Of a stretch of 64,000 nucleotides of DNA, positions 1 to 7,188 are shown one piece after another. The number at the start of each line of letters is the position of its first letter. Positions within the stretch are counted from its first letter, which is position 1. The position numbers and the translations under genes are program-made. Source of the DNA: Acidobacteriota bacterium (GTDB taxonomy: Bacteria > Acidobacteriota > Blastocatellia > Chloracidobacteriales > Chloracidobacteriaceae); the NCBI GenBank assembly GCA_016208495.1, contig JACQXX010000040.1:21786-85785 (forward strand), written 5' to 3'. The notes beneath the pieces were generated by a model. The model was not told the DNA's origin. It saw only the letters and a program-made list of their open reading frames with translations, and searched no databases.

Positions 1-662
1 TTATCTTTCGGCCAGGATTCCTGATCGGCACATCGGTTGTCCAGATGAATCAGGTAGGGCCGTTCAGACCTGATGTAAAAAGTAAATTTCACCTCACCTG
101 CTTCACTCCGGATGGTTACCTGGTCGCCAATCTCAAGCGGAAAAAAAATACCGATTCGTTCAGCCACATAGACATTCTCTTTATAAATGATTGACCCATC
201 CTGGGAACAAATAGTCACTGGAATCGGAGTTTCCCATCCGAGCGTGTTGAAAGGAACCAGTACTGAACCTTCTTTGGGGAAGTAAATCTGGCCGATGAGT
301 TGACTCAGGTTTTTTCGAAAGTTTTTTTGGGAATGGGATTTATACAGTTCATCAAAATTGGGCAGGTAGGGTTCAGTTGGGGGAGGTGGCAACAATGGCA
401 ACAACCGGCTGGAGACCTTGTTTGGAAAATCCACGCTAAACGATTGGGGGCTGGTCAGAATAATCGGTGGAAACAGGATCGCATCACGATGCGATACAAT
501 CAATGAGGGAACGTGATGTTCGGTCTGTACCCACCCAACCATTGATCGGTCGGCTTGTTTCCCTTCGGTGTGGGGATTAATGAAGAGTGGACAGAGCCCA
601 GATGTAACGAGCATAACTCCGGGAATTTTTTCAGATATCAGTTTTTTCAAATAGGTGGTCAT
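1..662 (-). CDS. Unrecognised protein, C-terminus cut off by the window edge
   Basis: An open reading frame runs leftwards from an ATG at 662 for 220 codons and leaves the window without a stop. I chose this start because GAGGAG lies 7 bases upstream of it; in-frame ATGs at 677 and 713 are possible but lack such a site. The protein begins MTTYLKKLISEKIPGVMLV. It has a proline-rich stretch near residue 95 (LLPLLPPPPTEP) and a beta-rich C-terminal half (IGQIYFPKEGSVLVPFNTLG, then GIFFPLEIGDQVTIRSEAGE). I see no signal peptide or membrane segment. The C-terminal part looks like a small beta-sandwich or barrel, but I do not recognise the family and assign no function. It lies 143 bp downstream of the sigma factor gene on the same strand and could be co-transcribed with it. 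Confidence 0.6.
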   Translation of the reverse strand, partial: MTTYLKKLISEKIPGVMLVTSGLCPLFINPHTEGKQADRSMVGWVQTEHHVPSLIVSHRDAILFPPIILTSPQSFSVDFPNKVSSRLLPLLPPPPTEPYLPNFDELYKSHSQKNFRKNLSQLIGQIYFPKEGSVLVPFNTLGWETPIPVTICSQDGSIIYKENVYVAERIGIFFPLEIGDQVTIRSEAGEVKFTFYIRSERPYLIHLDNRCADQESWPKD

Positions 663-805
663 GGGTTTGCTCCTCATCAAGCTGAAAGAAATGTTGGCTG
701 AGGAACGGAGCATACCACGAACCTTTTTTCCCCCCACATTTTTTTCATCCGGCAACCAAACTCCGCCTTTTGGGAGCGTAGATCATGAGGTGAGCCACAA
801 ACCGG

Positions 806-2095
806 TTATTGAAAGCTGGTTGAAACAGGCAACACGCTTAATTGCTGGCGCAGAAAGCGTTGTTCGGGCTCTGAACAAGGGCACTTAAGCGCGGTCCGAT
901 ACCAGTGTGCGGCTTGATGTGAGTCTCCGAGTTCACGCCATAATTCACCGAGTGTCGCAGGCAATAAGTAATACTGATGAAGTGCCGGGTGGTGGCAAAT
1001 GGCTTCAAGGGCTGAAATTCCGGCTTCGGGGCCCTGGAGGTGAGCCATCGCCACTGCGCGGTTGAGCACAATGACCGGTGAAGGGTTGAGTTCAAGTAAC
1101 TGGTCATACAACCCGACAATCTGTTCCCAATTGGTGGCTTCAAAACTGAGGGCGACAGCGTGGGCTGAGGCAATTCCGGCTTGCAAGTGATATTCGGTTA
1201 ATTCATCGCCAGCCGCCGATTGTTCCAAATGGCGTAACCCCTGATAAATCAATCTTTTGTCCCACAGCGACCGATCCTGATCACGCAGTAAAAACAACTC
1301 CCCATTATCATCAACTCGCGCCGGAAGCCGAGCCGCCAGCAACACCATCAGCGCCAGCAAGGCATGGCATTTCGGCAGATTCGTGGCCGGATGGTGAAGG
1401 AGCATCCGGGCAAAGCGCACCGCCTCGGAGCACAATTCGGCCCGAATCAGGTTTTCTCCCTGATGGGCGGTATATCCTTCATTGAACAGCAGATAGAGAA
1501 CTTCAAGCACTGAATCAAGCCGGGAAGAAAGCTCATTGGAATCCGGTAGTTCAAAGGTGATTCCGTCTTCTTTAATTTGGCGCTTGGCGCGGACTAATCG
1601 TTGGGCGATGGTAGCTTCCCTGGACAAAAACGCCCGGCTGATTTCGCTGACCCCAAAACCACCTACTGTTTTGAGCGTCAATGCAATACGGGACTCGCGC
1701 GAAATCGCCGGATGGCAGGCCATAAACATCATGCGCAATTCGTCATCAATCAATTCCAAACTCGTCTCGGTCATTGGCTGACGAATCGCCAGGGCTTCCC
1801 GAACGGCAAATGCCTGCTGTAGTACACCAGCTTTTTCAGCCAGTGAGCTTTCGCGCCGGAGCACATCAAGTGCACTGTTTTTCGCCACCCGCACCAGCCA
1901 GGCCGTTGGGTTTTCAGGAATGCCGCGATATGGCCAGACTTGCAGGGCTTTGATCAGGGCTTCTTGAACCACTTCTTCAGCCAGTTCAAGGTGTTGCGGG
2001 CCAAACACGCACGTCAAGGTAGACACCAGTTGCCCGGCCTGATGACGAAACAGGTGTTCAACAATTCCCGGAACCGAACTGGTGGGCATAAACAT
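806..2095 (-). CDS. ECF42-type RNA polymerase sigma factor with C-terminal TPR-like extension
   Basis: Extracytoplasmic-function sigma factor of 429 aa, more than twice the usual ECF length. Region 2 covers about residues 12-82 (ELAEEVVQEALIKALQVWP, then PTAWLVRVAKNSALDVLRR). Region 4 covers about 125-180, with a helix-turn-helix around VSEISRAFLSREATIAQRL. The extension carries the motif LYLLFNEGYTAHQGE typical of the DUF6596 segment, then a TPR-like helical part ending in an alanine-rich tetratricopeptide-like repeat. Proteins of this build (ECF42) are known to sit beside DGPF/YCII-domain genes, and one lies directly upstream here at 2304-2675. In that family the extension is thought to replace an anti-sigma factor in controlling activity. 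The start is ATG at 2095 or 2089; neither has a clear ribosome-binding site. Targets cannot be read from the sequence. Confidence 0.93.
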   Translation of the reverse strand: MFMPTSSVPGIVEHLFRHQAGQLVSTLTCVFGPQHLELAEEVVQEALIKALQVWPYRGIPENPTAWLVRVAKNSALDVLRRESSLAEKAGVLQQAFAVREALAIRQPMTETSLELIDDELRMMFMACHPAISRESRIALTLKTVGGFGVSEISRAFLSREATIAQRLVRAKRQIKEDGITFELPDSNELSSRLDSVLEVLYLLFNEGYTAHQGENLIRAELCSEAVRFARMLLHHPATNLPKCHALLALMVLLAARLPARVDDNGELFLLRDQDRSLWDKRLIYQGLRHLEQSAAGDELTEYHLQAGIASAHAVALSFEATNWEQIVGLYDQLLELNPSPVIVLNRAVAMAHLQGPEAGISALEAICHHPALHQYYLLPATLGELWRELGDSHQAAHWYRTALKCPCSEPEQRFLRQQLSVLPVSTSFQ

Positions 2096-2120
2096 TCAGA
2101 AATGAAGAATGAAGAACTCT

Positions 2121-2282
2121 TTTAGTGGTTAGTGGTTAGTGGTTAGTGGTTAGTGGTTAGTGATTAGTGGTTAGTGGTTAGTGGTTAGTGGTTAGAAATC
2201 AATACTTTCGAAGAAGTACCAGGCACCAATCATCAAGAACTAGCCACTAGCCACTAGCCACTAACCACTAGCCACTAACCAC
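2121..2282. repeat. Two oppositely oriented TTAGTGG heptamer arrays
   Basis: From about 2121 to 2196 the plus strand carries roughly ten tandem TTAGTGG units, one of them varied to TTAGTGA. From about 2240 to 2282 the complementary unit CCACTAA/CCACTAG is repeated about six times. The two arrays are separated by about 45 bp and could pair into one long hairpin. They fill most of the gap between the DGPF gene and the sigma factor gene, both on the minus strand, so any transcript joining these genes would contain the hairpin. Confidence 0.9.
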
Positions 2283-2303
2283 TTTCTTTATTCTGCATTC
2301 AAA

Positions 2304-2675
2304 TCAGTTGCCCATTTGCGACATGTCCTGAATTTCCCGGATTTCGAGAAAGCCTCCGAATTCAAGCGTTGGACAATCCTGAGCCATGGCAACCGCAGCA
2401 TCATAATCAGCCGCCTCTATAATCCAGTATCCGCCAACAACTTCTTTGGTTTCGATAAACGGCCCATCCGTGACAACCTGTTTTTCCCCAAATCCTTTCA
2501 ATCGTTTACCGGCGCCGTCAACCAGTTTATTGACGCCAACCAGCTTTCCCGATTCCTGAAGCTTTGTGTTCCAGTCAAAATATTTTTGGATGATGGATTG
2601 GATCATTTCCGGGCTGAGTTCGACATCCGACGCTTCGGACATGTCATACATTGAAATCAACATAAACTGAGGCAT
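2304..2675 (-). CDS. DGPF/YCII-domain protein
   Basis: Small protein of about 123 aa of the YCII-related (DGPF) family, a dimeric alpha-beta fold of unknown enzymatic role. Diagnostic features are the N-terminal strand MPQFMLISMYD, the DGPF motif in VVTDGPFIETKEVVGGYWII, and the closing strand GGFLEIREI. The frame is open to 2702, but I prefer the ATG at 2675 because family members normally start with this strand and AGGAG lies about 11 bases upstream. The gene precedes the ECF42-type sigma gene on the same strand, the standard pairing for this sigma group. A role as partner or sensor for the sigma factor is inferred from that pairing. Confidence 0.9.
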   Translation of the reverse strand: MPQFMLISMYDMSEASDVELSPEMIQSIIQKYFDWNTKLQESGKLVGVNKLVDGAGKRLKGFGEKQVVTDGPFIETKEVVGGYWIIEAADYDAAVAMAQDCPTLEFGGFLEIREIQDMSQMGN

Positions 2676-2798
2676 AGCAATCTTTGCTCCTGTCATTGAC
2701 AAAATTTCGCCAGCCGAAGTGTATCGAGAAGGCGTGTTTGATCCAATGACGAATCAATTCTTCTCAAATCGACAGCCCGTTTCAAAATTTTTCCGAAT

Positions 2799-3752
2799 TT
2801 AATCTGTGAATGAAACGGTGGATTGCCGCTTCCGATTGACGGTGAGGTGGGTGACATCGGGGCGGGAATAATGCCCAGCCGGGTCAAAGTTTTGCCGTGC
2901 CTGTCGAACCAGTGTGTGGTCGAGGGTGGCTACCAGGAGTGTTTCATCTTCAATGACTGGCGATAACAGCCAGGTTCCGTCCGGGGCGGCAATACAGGAG
3001 CCACCATTGGCCAGAAAGGGCTCGCAATTCTGGACAATCAAGTCACGATGAGGAGTTTCAGGAGGAAAATCGGTGGGGCGCATCAATCCCGAGGCTGAAA
3101 TCACAAATGACCGGGACTCAAGGGCAATAAATCGGGTGATGGTTTCGGTGTTGCGGATGCTTCCGGGCCAGATGGCGACGTGGAGATCTTCTCCAAGGCC
3201 GTAAAGTGCGGCGCGTGCCAGGGGCATCCAGTTTTCCCAGCAATTGAGCCCACCCAGGGTAAAGGCTCCAAGTTGATGCACTTGCAGACCGTGACCATCG
3301 CCAGGTGCCCAGGTGAGGCGTTCCTCATACGTTGGCATTAACTTTCGATGGACTGAGCCAATCTTTCCTTCTGGATCAATGAACACGAGCGAGCAATACA
3401 GGCTATGTCCGCCCCGATCCAGAGGGCGTTCAACACACCCAAGCACCACTGCCAGGGAATGACGTCTGGCGGCGTGGCAAAAAGCATCCAGATGACCTGA
3501 TTCGATTTGCACCGCCTGGTCAAGATAGTGGGCGTGAATTTCTTTTTGAATCGGGGAATCAAATCGGGCGCCGTCAGTTCGCTCGATCCAAAATGGATAT
3601 CCAGGCAGGAGGGCTTCACCAAAAACGACCACCTTACAGCCATGTTTGGCCGCTTGATCGAGGAAGGTGAGCATTTTTTCGCTCGTCGCCCGACGATTGA
3701 GCCAGATCGGGGACATCTGGGCAATGCCAACAAGAAGGTGGTCAGAAGGCAT
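2799..3752 (-). CDS. Nitrilase / carbon-nitrogen hydrolase
   Basis: Cytoplasmic enzyme of 317 aa that should hydrolyse nitriles or a related C-N bond. The catalytic triad is visible: Glu46 in VVFGEALLPGYPFW, Lys137 in VHRKLMPT, and Cys171 in GGLNCWENWMPLARAAL. The LNCWEN context and the GYPFW motif fit the aliphatic nitrilase/cyanide hydratase branch better than amidases, but the substrate cannot be read off. The frame remains open to 3857, yet the extra 35 residues are only translated GGGATGA repeat, so the start is placed at the ATG at 3752, giving MPSDHLLVGIAQMSP, the usual start of the nitrilase fold. The gene is a single unit between the DGPF gene and DUF3616 gene, all on the minus strand. 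Confidence 0.93.
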   Translation of the reverse strand: MPSDHLLVGIAQMSPIWLNRRATSEKMLTFLDQAAKHGCKVVVFGEALLPGYPFWIERTDGARFDSPIQKEIHAHYLDQAVQIESGHLDAFCHAARRHSLAVVLGCVERPLDRGGHSLYCSLVFIDPEGKIGSVHRKLMPTYEERLTWAPGDGHGLQVHQLGAFTLGGLNCWENWMPLARAALYGLGEDLHVAIWPGSIRNTETITRFIALESRSFVISASGLMRPTDFPPETPHRDLIVQNCEPFLANGGSCIAAPDGTWLLSPVIEDETLLVATLDHTLVRQARQNFDPAGHYSRPDVTHLTVNRKRQSTVSFTD

Positions 3753-3778
3753 GGGGTAGAGGGTTCCGGGTTCTTTAA

Positions 3779-3847
3779 GGGATGAGGGATGAGGGATGAG
3801 GGATAAGGGATAAAACCAAGGGATGAGGGATGAGGGATGAGGGATGA
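3779..3847. repeat. GGGATGA heptamer array
   Basis: About nine GGGATGA units with two degenerate GGGATAA copies, split by a short AAACCAA spacer. The array begins about 26 bp upstream of the nitrilase start. The same heptamer occurs again as a four-unit array at about 40398-40428, between the two giant genes. Confidence 0.9.
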
Positions 3848-3857
3848 AAAAAACCAA

Positions 3858-3935
3858 CTTGTCACCCTGTCACCTTGTCACCTTGTCATTCTGTCACCTT
3901 GTCACCCTGTCACCCTGTCACCTTGTCACCTTGTC
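3858..3935. repeat. GTCACCCT/GTCACCTT octamer array
   Basis: Nine to ten tandem 8-bp units of the form GTCACCYT, with a few substitutions, follow the heptamer array directly. The array ends about 10 bp before the stop codon of the DUF3616 gene. A longer array of the same octamer lies at 12094-12213. Together with the heptamers it occupies nearly all of the spacer 3753-3944. Confidence 0.9.
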
Positions 3936-3944
3936 CGAAACCCG

Positions 3945-5048
3945 TTATTGAGTCAAGCGAAAGAGATCCAAATCAAGCTGTGCTGGTTGAGGTAACCGAT
4001 ACGGTGAAGGAAATTCGTATCCGACCAGTACCGAATATGGAAACTCATCATTTGAAACCAGGGATAGACTGTTTGGCCGATCATACCCGGAGCCGACGGC
4101 TGTGCGCGGCCCCTGAATAACCTGGGTGAGTTCACTCCCTGGACGACTCCAAACCACCCGTTCCGCAATCTGATTCACCCCTTGATACCAGCGATACACC
4201 ATAACTGGCCAATCAAAATCCTGACTGGGCCTGGCCAGGAGCAACAAATCCTGTCCATCAAGGCACAAATCGCGAATTCCCAGGCCGTCAAGTTGAAGAA
4301 AGTGCTTTTTGTACCGCTGTCCACCTGGCCCAATCGGTTTGAGGTGCAGCAGATGGTCGGCACTGTCCTCGATTTCCAGCTCCAGGATAATCCCCCACCC
4401 ATGCAGCACTGGTCCCCGCAACCCGAGAAATACTTTTTTTCCGTAAACGGCAATCCCACCCACGGCCAGCCCATTTTCATTTCCAGGAATTGCCAGAAAT
4501 GGTTGCAGATGTTCATCTTCGGCAATGGCTTCAGTGAGTTCGTTCCCATCAACCGTTCCCGCCAGTCGTGACACGGTTTCGGGGTTGGCCCCCTCCAGCA
4601 ATTCAACGGTTGGCCGGTTTTCCGCTTCGTGGTGGAGCACAACTGGAATCCGGGCCAACACAAAACGGTGTTTCCTTTTGACCAGGGATTGTAGTTGAAG
4701 AATGTTTTTGCAATCCGGTTTGAACGGGTCGGCCAGAGCCCGGCTCAGGCTGTGAGAACCCACCACCCAGAGCGCACGTCCGTCAAAAGCAGCACTTTCG
4801 ATTTCAATATCGAAGGCAGTCCCAGGCGTTGATTTGGTGGTGGCCGAATCAGCGAGAAAATGATCTAAGTCAAATGATTTCATAGCTTTGAAATGCAAAC
4901 CTCCGGCTGGGGCAAAACAATCCAGACGATTCCTCATTCCAGAAATCACCCACAGGCTGTTGTGGGCTTGAAGCACAGCCGAAAGTGTTTCCCTGGACCA
5001 GTCGGCACCACTGTTGTGGAAAGAGAGCCGCTGGATGGAAGTCAACAT
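3945..5048 (-). CDS. DUF3616 domain protein
   Basis: Protein of 367 aa matching the DUF3616 pattern, a probable beta-propeller-like fold of unknown function. Recognisable blocks are GLAVGGIAVYGKKVFLGLRG followed by PVLHGWGIILEL, and the C-terminal GIRDLCLDGQDLLLLARPS. There is no signal peptide. The frame extends to a GTG at 5096, but the spacing of that start from AGGAG is only 3 bases. The ATG at 5048 has AGGGGGT about 6 bases upstream and is preferred. The gene stands alone, with the repeat-filled spacer downstream and a 640-bp gap upstream. I cannot assign a reaction. Confidence 0.85.
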   Translation of the reverse strand: MLTSIQRLSFHNSGADWSRETLSAVLQAHNSLWVISGMRNRLDCFAPAGGLHFKAMKSFDLDHFLADSATTKSTPGTAFDIEIESAAFDGRALWVVGSHSLSRALADPFKPDCKNILQLQSLVKRKHRFVLARIPVVLHHEAENRPTVELLEGANPETVSRLAGTVDGNELTEAIAEDEHLQPFLAIPGNENGLAVGGIAVYGKKVFLGLRGPVLHGWGIILELEIEDSADHLLHLKPIGPGGQRYKKHFLQLDGLGIRDLCLDGQDLLLLARPSQDFDWPVMVYRWYQGVNQIAERVVWSRPGSELTQVIQGPRTAVGSGYDRPNSLSLVSNDEFPYSVLVGYEFPSPYRLPQPAQLDLDLFRLTQ

Positions 5049-5397
5049 GAATGCACCCCCTAAGGTGCACCGAAGATTCCTTTCTGTTTGGATCACTTGC
5101 TCCTGGTTTCAGATGAGCGCCAAAACCAGGGACAAGATTTCAAACCGGTAATGACACCGGGCGGTTGGGTCAAACCTGTTCAGGTTGTCCCAAACACCGG
5201 TTGGACTGAACCACAGTCTGGAGGAAACTCCTTTCCAAGGAGGGGCAGAAACTATTCCAGACCAGCAGGAGCACATCGTTTTCGATCCCCAAAAGACCCA
5301 CTGAAATCCCCTTCATAATTTTTGGTGGCCACCCCGCAACTTTCACCCGGGGAGAGTGATGCGCGAACTATGAACTGGAAGATTTCAGTGTTATTAG

Positions 5398-5428
5398 GTT
5401 ATTTGCACGAGAAGGCAAAAATGATTCA
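5398..5428 (+). repeat. Near-copy of the CHAT gene 5' region
   Basis: These 31 bases match the minus strand at about 10392-10362 at 28 positions. The matching segment at the CHAT locus covers the last bases of the leader, the ribosome-binding site and the first codons of the TPR-CHAT gene. Here the ATG at 5421 opens only a 13-residue reading frame (MIQALKKNFEIFR, stop at 5462), resembling the CHAT protein's MIHLFSLFLKNFSRW. It may be a truncated gene copy, a leader peptide or a shared control sequence. Confidence 0.6.
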
Positions 5429-5602
5429 GGCTTTGAAAAAAAATTTTGAAATTTTCCGGTAAATTCTCGGAAGAATCCCGGTTTCTGTACTCTCTTTGCC
5501 TTTCCCTGGATTTTTCACTGAGCTACACTTCATTCTGCCAACGGCATTATTTTTCTTTTTTCGAGTGAGTACACTTTACAAGTGACACAATGACCCTGAT
5601 TT

Positions 5603-5622
5603 GCCCGGTGGCTTCACCGGGC
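5603..5622 (+). promoter_or_regulatory. Perfect hairpin upstream of the sigma factor gene
   Basis: GCCCGGTG, a GCTT loop, then CACCGGGC form an 8-bp GC-rich stem ending 62 bp before the sigma factor start codon. The bases after it (TATTTGACC) are not a T-run, so it is a weak terminator candidate. It could equally be a 5'-UTR structure. Confidence 0.5.
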
Positions 5623-5684
5623 TATTTGACCTGTTTGTCCCCTGTGCTGAGTCATAATTTTGGATAATCAGAGGAGTTTATTGG

Positions 5685-6236
5685 ATGATTACCCGGCCAA
5701 CTGACCATCAGTTATTAGTCAGAGCCTCAAAAGGTGACAAAGCCGCGTTTGCCGAGTTGTATGACCGACATCACCGGTCCGTCTGGGGATTTCTCTTGAA
5801 AATGAGCCATGACCACACATTGACCTCAGACATGACGCAGGAAGTGTTTTTGGAAGTGCTCAAATATCCAGATCGGTTTGACCCCACCCGAGGTGCCACG
5901 ATGGAAACCTGGCTCTGTGCCATTGCTCGGAACCTGTATCTTATGCATTGTCGAAAAACAGATCGTGAAACTTCCAGGGGTGAGCCGGTACCGGAATCGG
6001 TTCTGATGACCTCGTTGAGTTCAAATCGCACTGCGTTTGAAACGGTGGCGATTGCCCGGATTGATGTTCGGCGCGCCCTTTCAAACCTTTCGCTTGAACA
6101 ACGTGAAGTTCTCGTCCTGGCTGACATGGAAGATCATCAGGTCAAAGAAATTAGTTTTATCATTGGCATTTCGGTTGCAGCCGTTAAATCAAGACTTTTA
6201 CGCGCCCGTGAAAATGTCCGAAAACTCTTGATTTAA
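5685..6236 (+). CDS. ECF-family RNA polymerase sigma factor
   Basis: Standard two-domain ECF sigma factor of 183 aa. Region 2 spans about residues 20-95 (AFAELYDRHHRSVWGFLLKM, then DMTQEVFLEVLKYP and METWLCAIARNLYLMHCR). Region 4 spans about 125-180, with the DNA-recognition helix-turn-helix VKEISFIIGISVAAVKSRLL. The start at 5685 is supported by GAGGAG 8 bases upstream. It is followed after 31 bp by a one-TM protein that is the natural candidate for its anti-sigma factor, so the two probably form an operon. Autoregulation is usual for such pairs but no promoter could be proved here. Confidence 0.93.
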   Translation: MITRPTDHQLLVRASKGDKAAFAELYDRHHRSVWGFLLKMSHDHTLTSDMTQEVFLEVLKYPDRFDPTRGATMETWLCAIARNLYLMHCRKTDRETSRGEPVPESVLMTSLSSNRTAFETVAIARIDVRRALSNLSLEQREVLVLADMEDHQVKEISFIIGISVAAVKSRLLRARENVRKLLI

Positions 6237-6267
6237 AGCGAAACAAGCCCAGGAGAGCCTTAATTTT

Positions 6268-7188
6268 ATGTCCATTCCAACCTCTCATTCAGTCCCATCA
6301 CCCACAGATGATGACGCGCTGGCACCGGATCCAGTCGTTTCCTCATTCCTGAAGTCAGAAGCTTTTGCTGAACCACCAGCCGCGCTCCGGGATCGCGTGT
6401 TACATGCCTTTGAAGCCCATTTTGAGCAAAACCCCGTCGAATCAAGCCTTGAGGCATTTGATGACGACAGCGAAGCTGAAGTTTGGAAAACAGCTACCCC
6501 CTGGATGACAGTCCAACCCTCATCGTGGTTGCGTGTGGCGCCATATGCTTTTGGGTTTGGAATCGGCGCTCTGACTCTGGCCGGATCACTTCTGTGGTGG
6601 AATGCCAGCCTGCCGGCACAGATCGTGATGGTTGAATTTCCACGCCCATCCACGGTATTGCCTGATCCAATGAGTGTTCCCACACCAGCACCGGCAACCA
6701 AACCAGCAGGTTCTGGAGCCTTCCCCAAAGCTCATTCGGCGGGGAACCCGGTGGCCCTCCCCAAACCCGAATCCCCAAACTACCGGTCAGAAGGGAACAC
6801 AGCACCACTGGCGACGGCCTCACCGGCGGATGTGAAATTTTTTGCCGGGCAACTCACGCTCTCGGTTGACGGGGTTGAGATCACCCAAACCAAGGCACCA
6901 GCGGCTGGAAGCGCCATTCGAGTCTCTTTGGGTGGGAACGGCGATTATATTTTAATGCTGGCTCCAAAAAACGATACCTTCAAACCCAATGGCTGGGTGG
7001 TCGGAAACCAGTTCTGGTTTGAGGTCAATGGCCAGACGATAGAAATTCAATGTTCTGAACCAGTTGTCAGCGGGTCAGGGCAATATCAACTGTGGGTCTC
7101 CACCATTCCAGCCACGTCGGCTGAAGCCACCGGATTTTCAGTTCGACTCTACGCTTCGCTCGATGCCGCTCACCGCCAGTCTCCGTAA
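6268..7188 (+). CDS. Single-pass membrane protein, probable anti-sigma factor
   Basis: Protein of 306 aa with three parts. An acidic cytoplasmic N-terminus (about 1-88) contains the helix FLKSEAFAEPPAALRDRVLH, which recalls anti-sigma N-termini, but no HxxxCxxC zinc motif is present. One transmembrane helix follows at about 92-112 (AFGFGIGALTLAGSLLWW). Then come a Pro/Ala/Ser linker and a beta-rich external domain from about 188 (FFAGQLTLSVDGVEITQT to FSVRLYASLD). Position directly after an ECF sigma gene and the topology make an anti-sigma role likely, but no family was recognised. Its last 19 bp overlap the convergent CHAT gene, so the two 3' ends could form antisense transcripts. Confidence 0.7.
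   Translation: MSIPTSHSVPSPTDDDALAPDPVVSSFLKSEAFAEPPAALRDRVLHAFEAHFEQNPVESSLEAFDDDSEAEVWKTATPWMTVQPSSWLRVAPYAFGFGIGALTLAGSLLWWNASLPAQIVMVEFPRPSTVLPDPMSVPTPAPATKPAGSGAFPKAHSAGNPVALPKPESPNYRSEGNTAPLATASPADVKFFAGQLTLSVDGVEITQTKAPAAGSAIRVSLGGNGDYILMLAPKNDTFKPNGWVVGNQFWFEVNGQTIEIQCSEPVVSGSGQYQLWVSTIPATSAEATGFSVRLYASLDAAHRQSP

Larger units (their letters stand above)
5049..5684. other. Intergenic region upstream of the ECF sigma gene
   Basis: Divergent 636-bp gap between the DUF3616 gene and the ECF sigma gene. I see no convincing gene. It contains a stretch at 5398-5428 nearly identical to the start region of the CHAT gene and a perfect 8-bp-stem hairpin at 5603-5622. The second half (5430-5580) is AT-rich and is the likely promoter region for the sigma operon, but I could not pick a convincing -35/-10 pair. 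Confidence 0.6.

Noticed and set aside
300..506. 68-codon plus-strand frame near the left edge
   Set aside because: It is antisense to the better supported minus-strand gene 1-662.
5088..5318. 76-codon plus-strand frame in the gap before the sigma gene
   Set aside because: No ribosome-binding site, no similarity, and partly antisense to the DUF3616 gene start.
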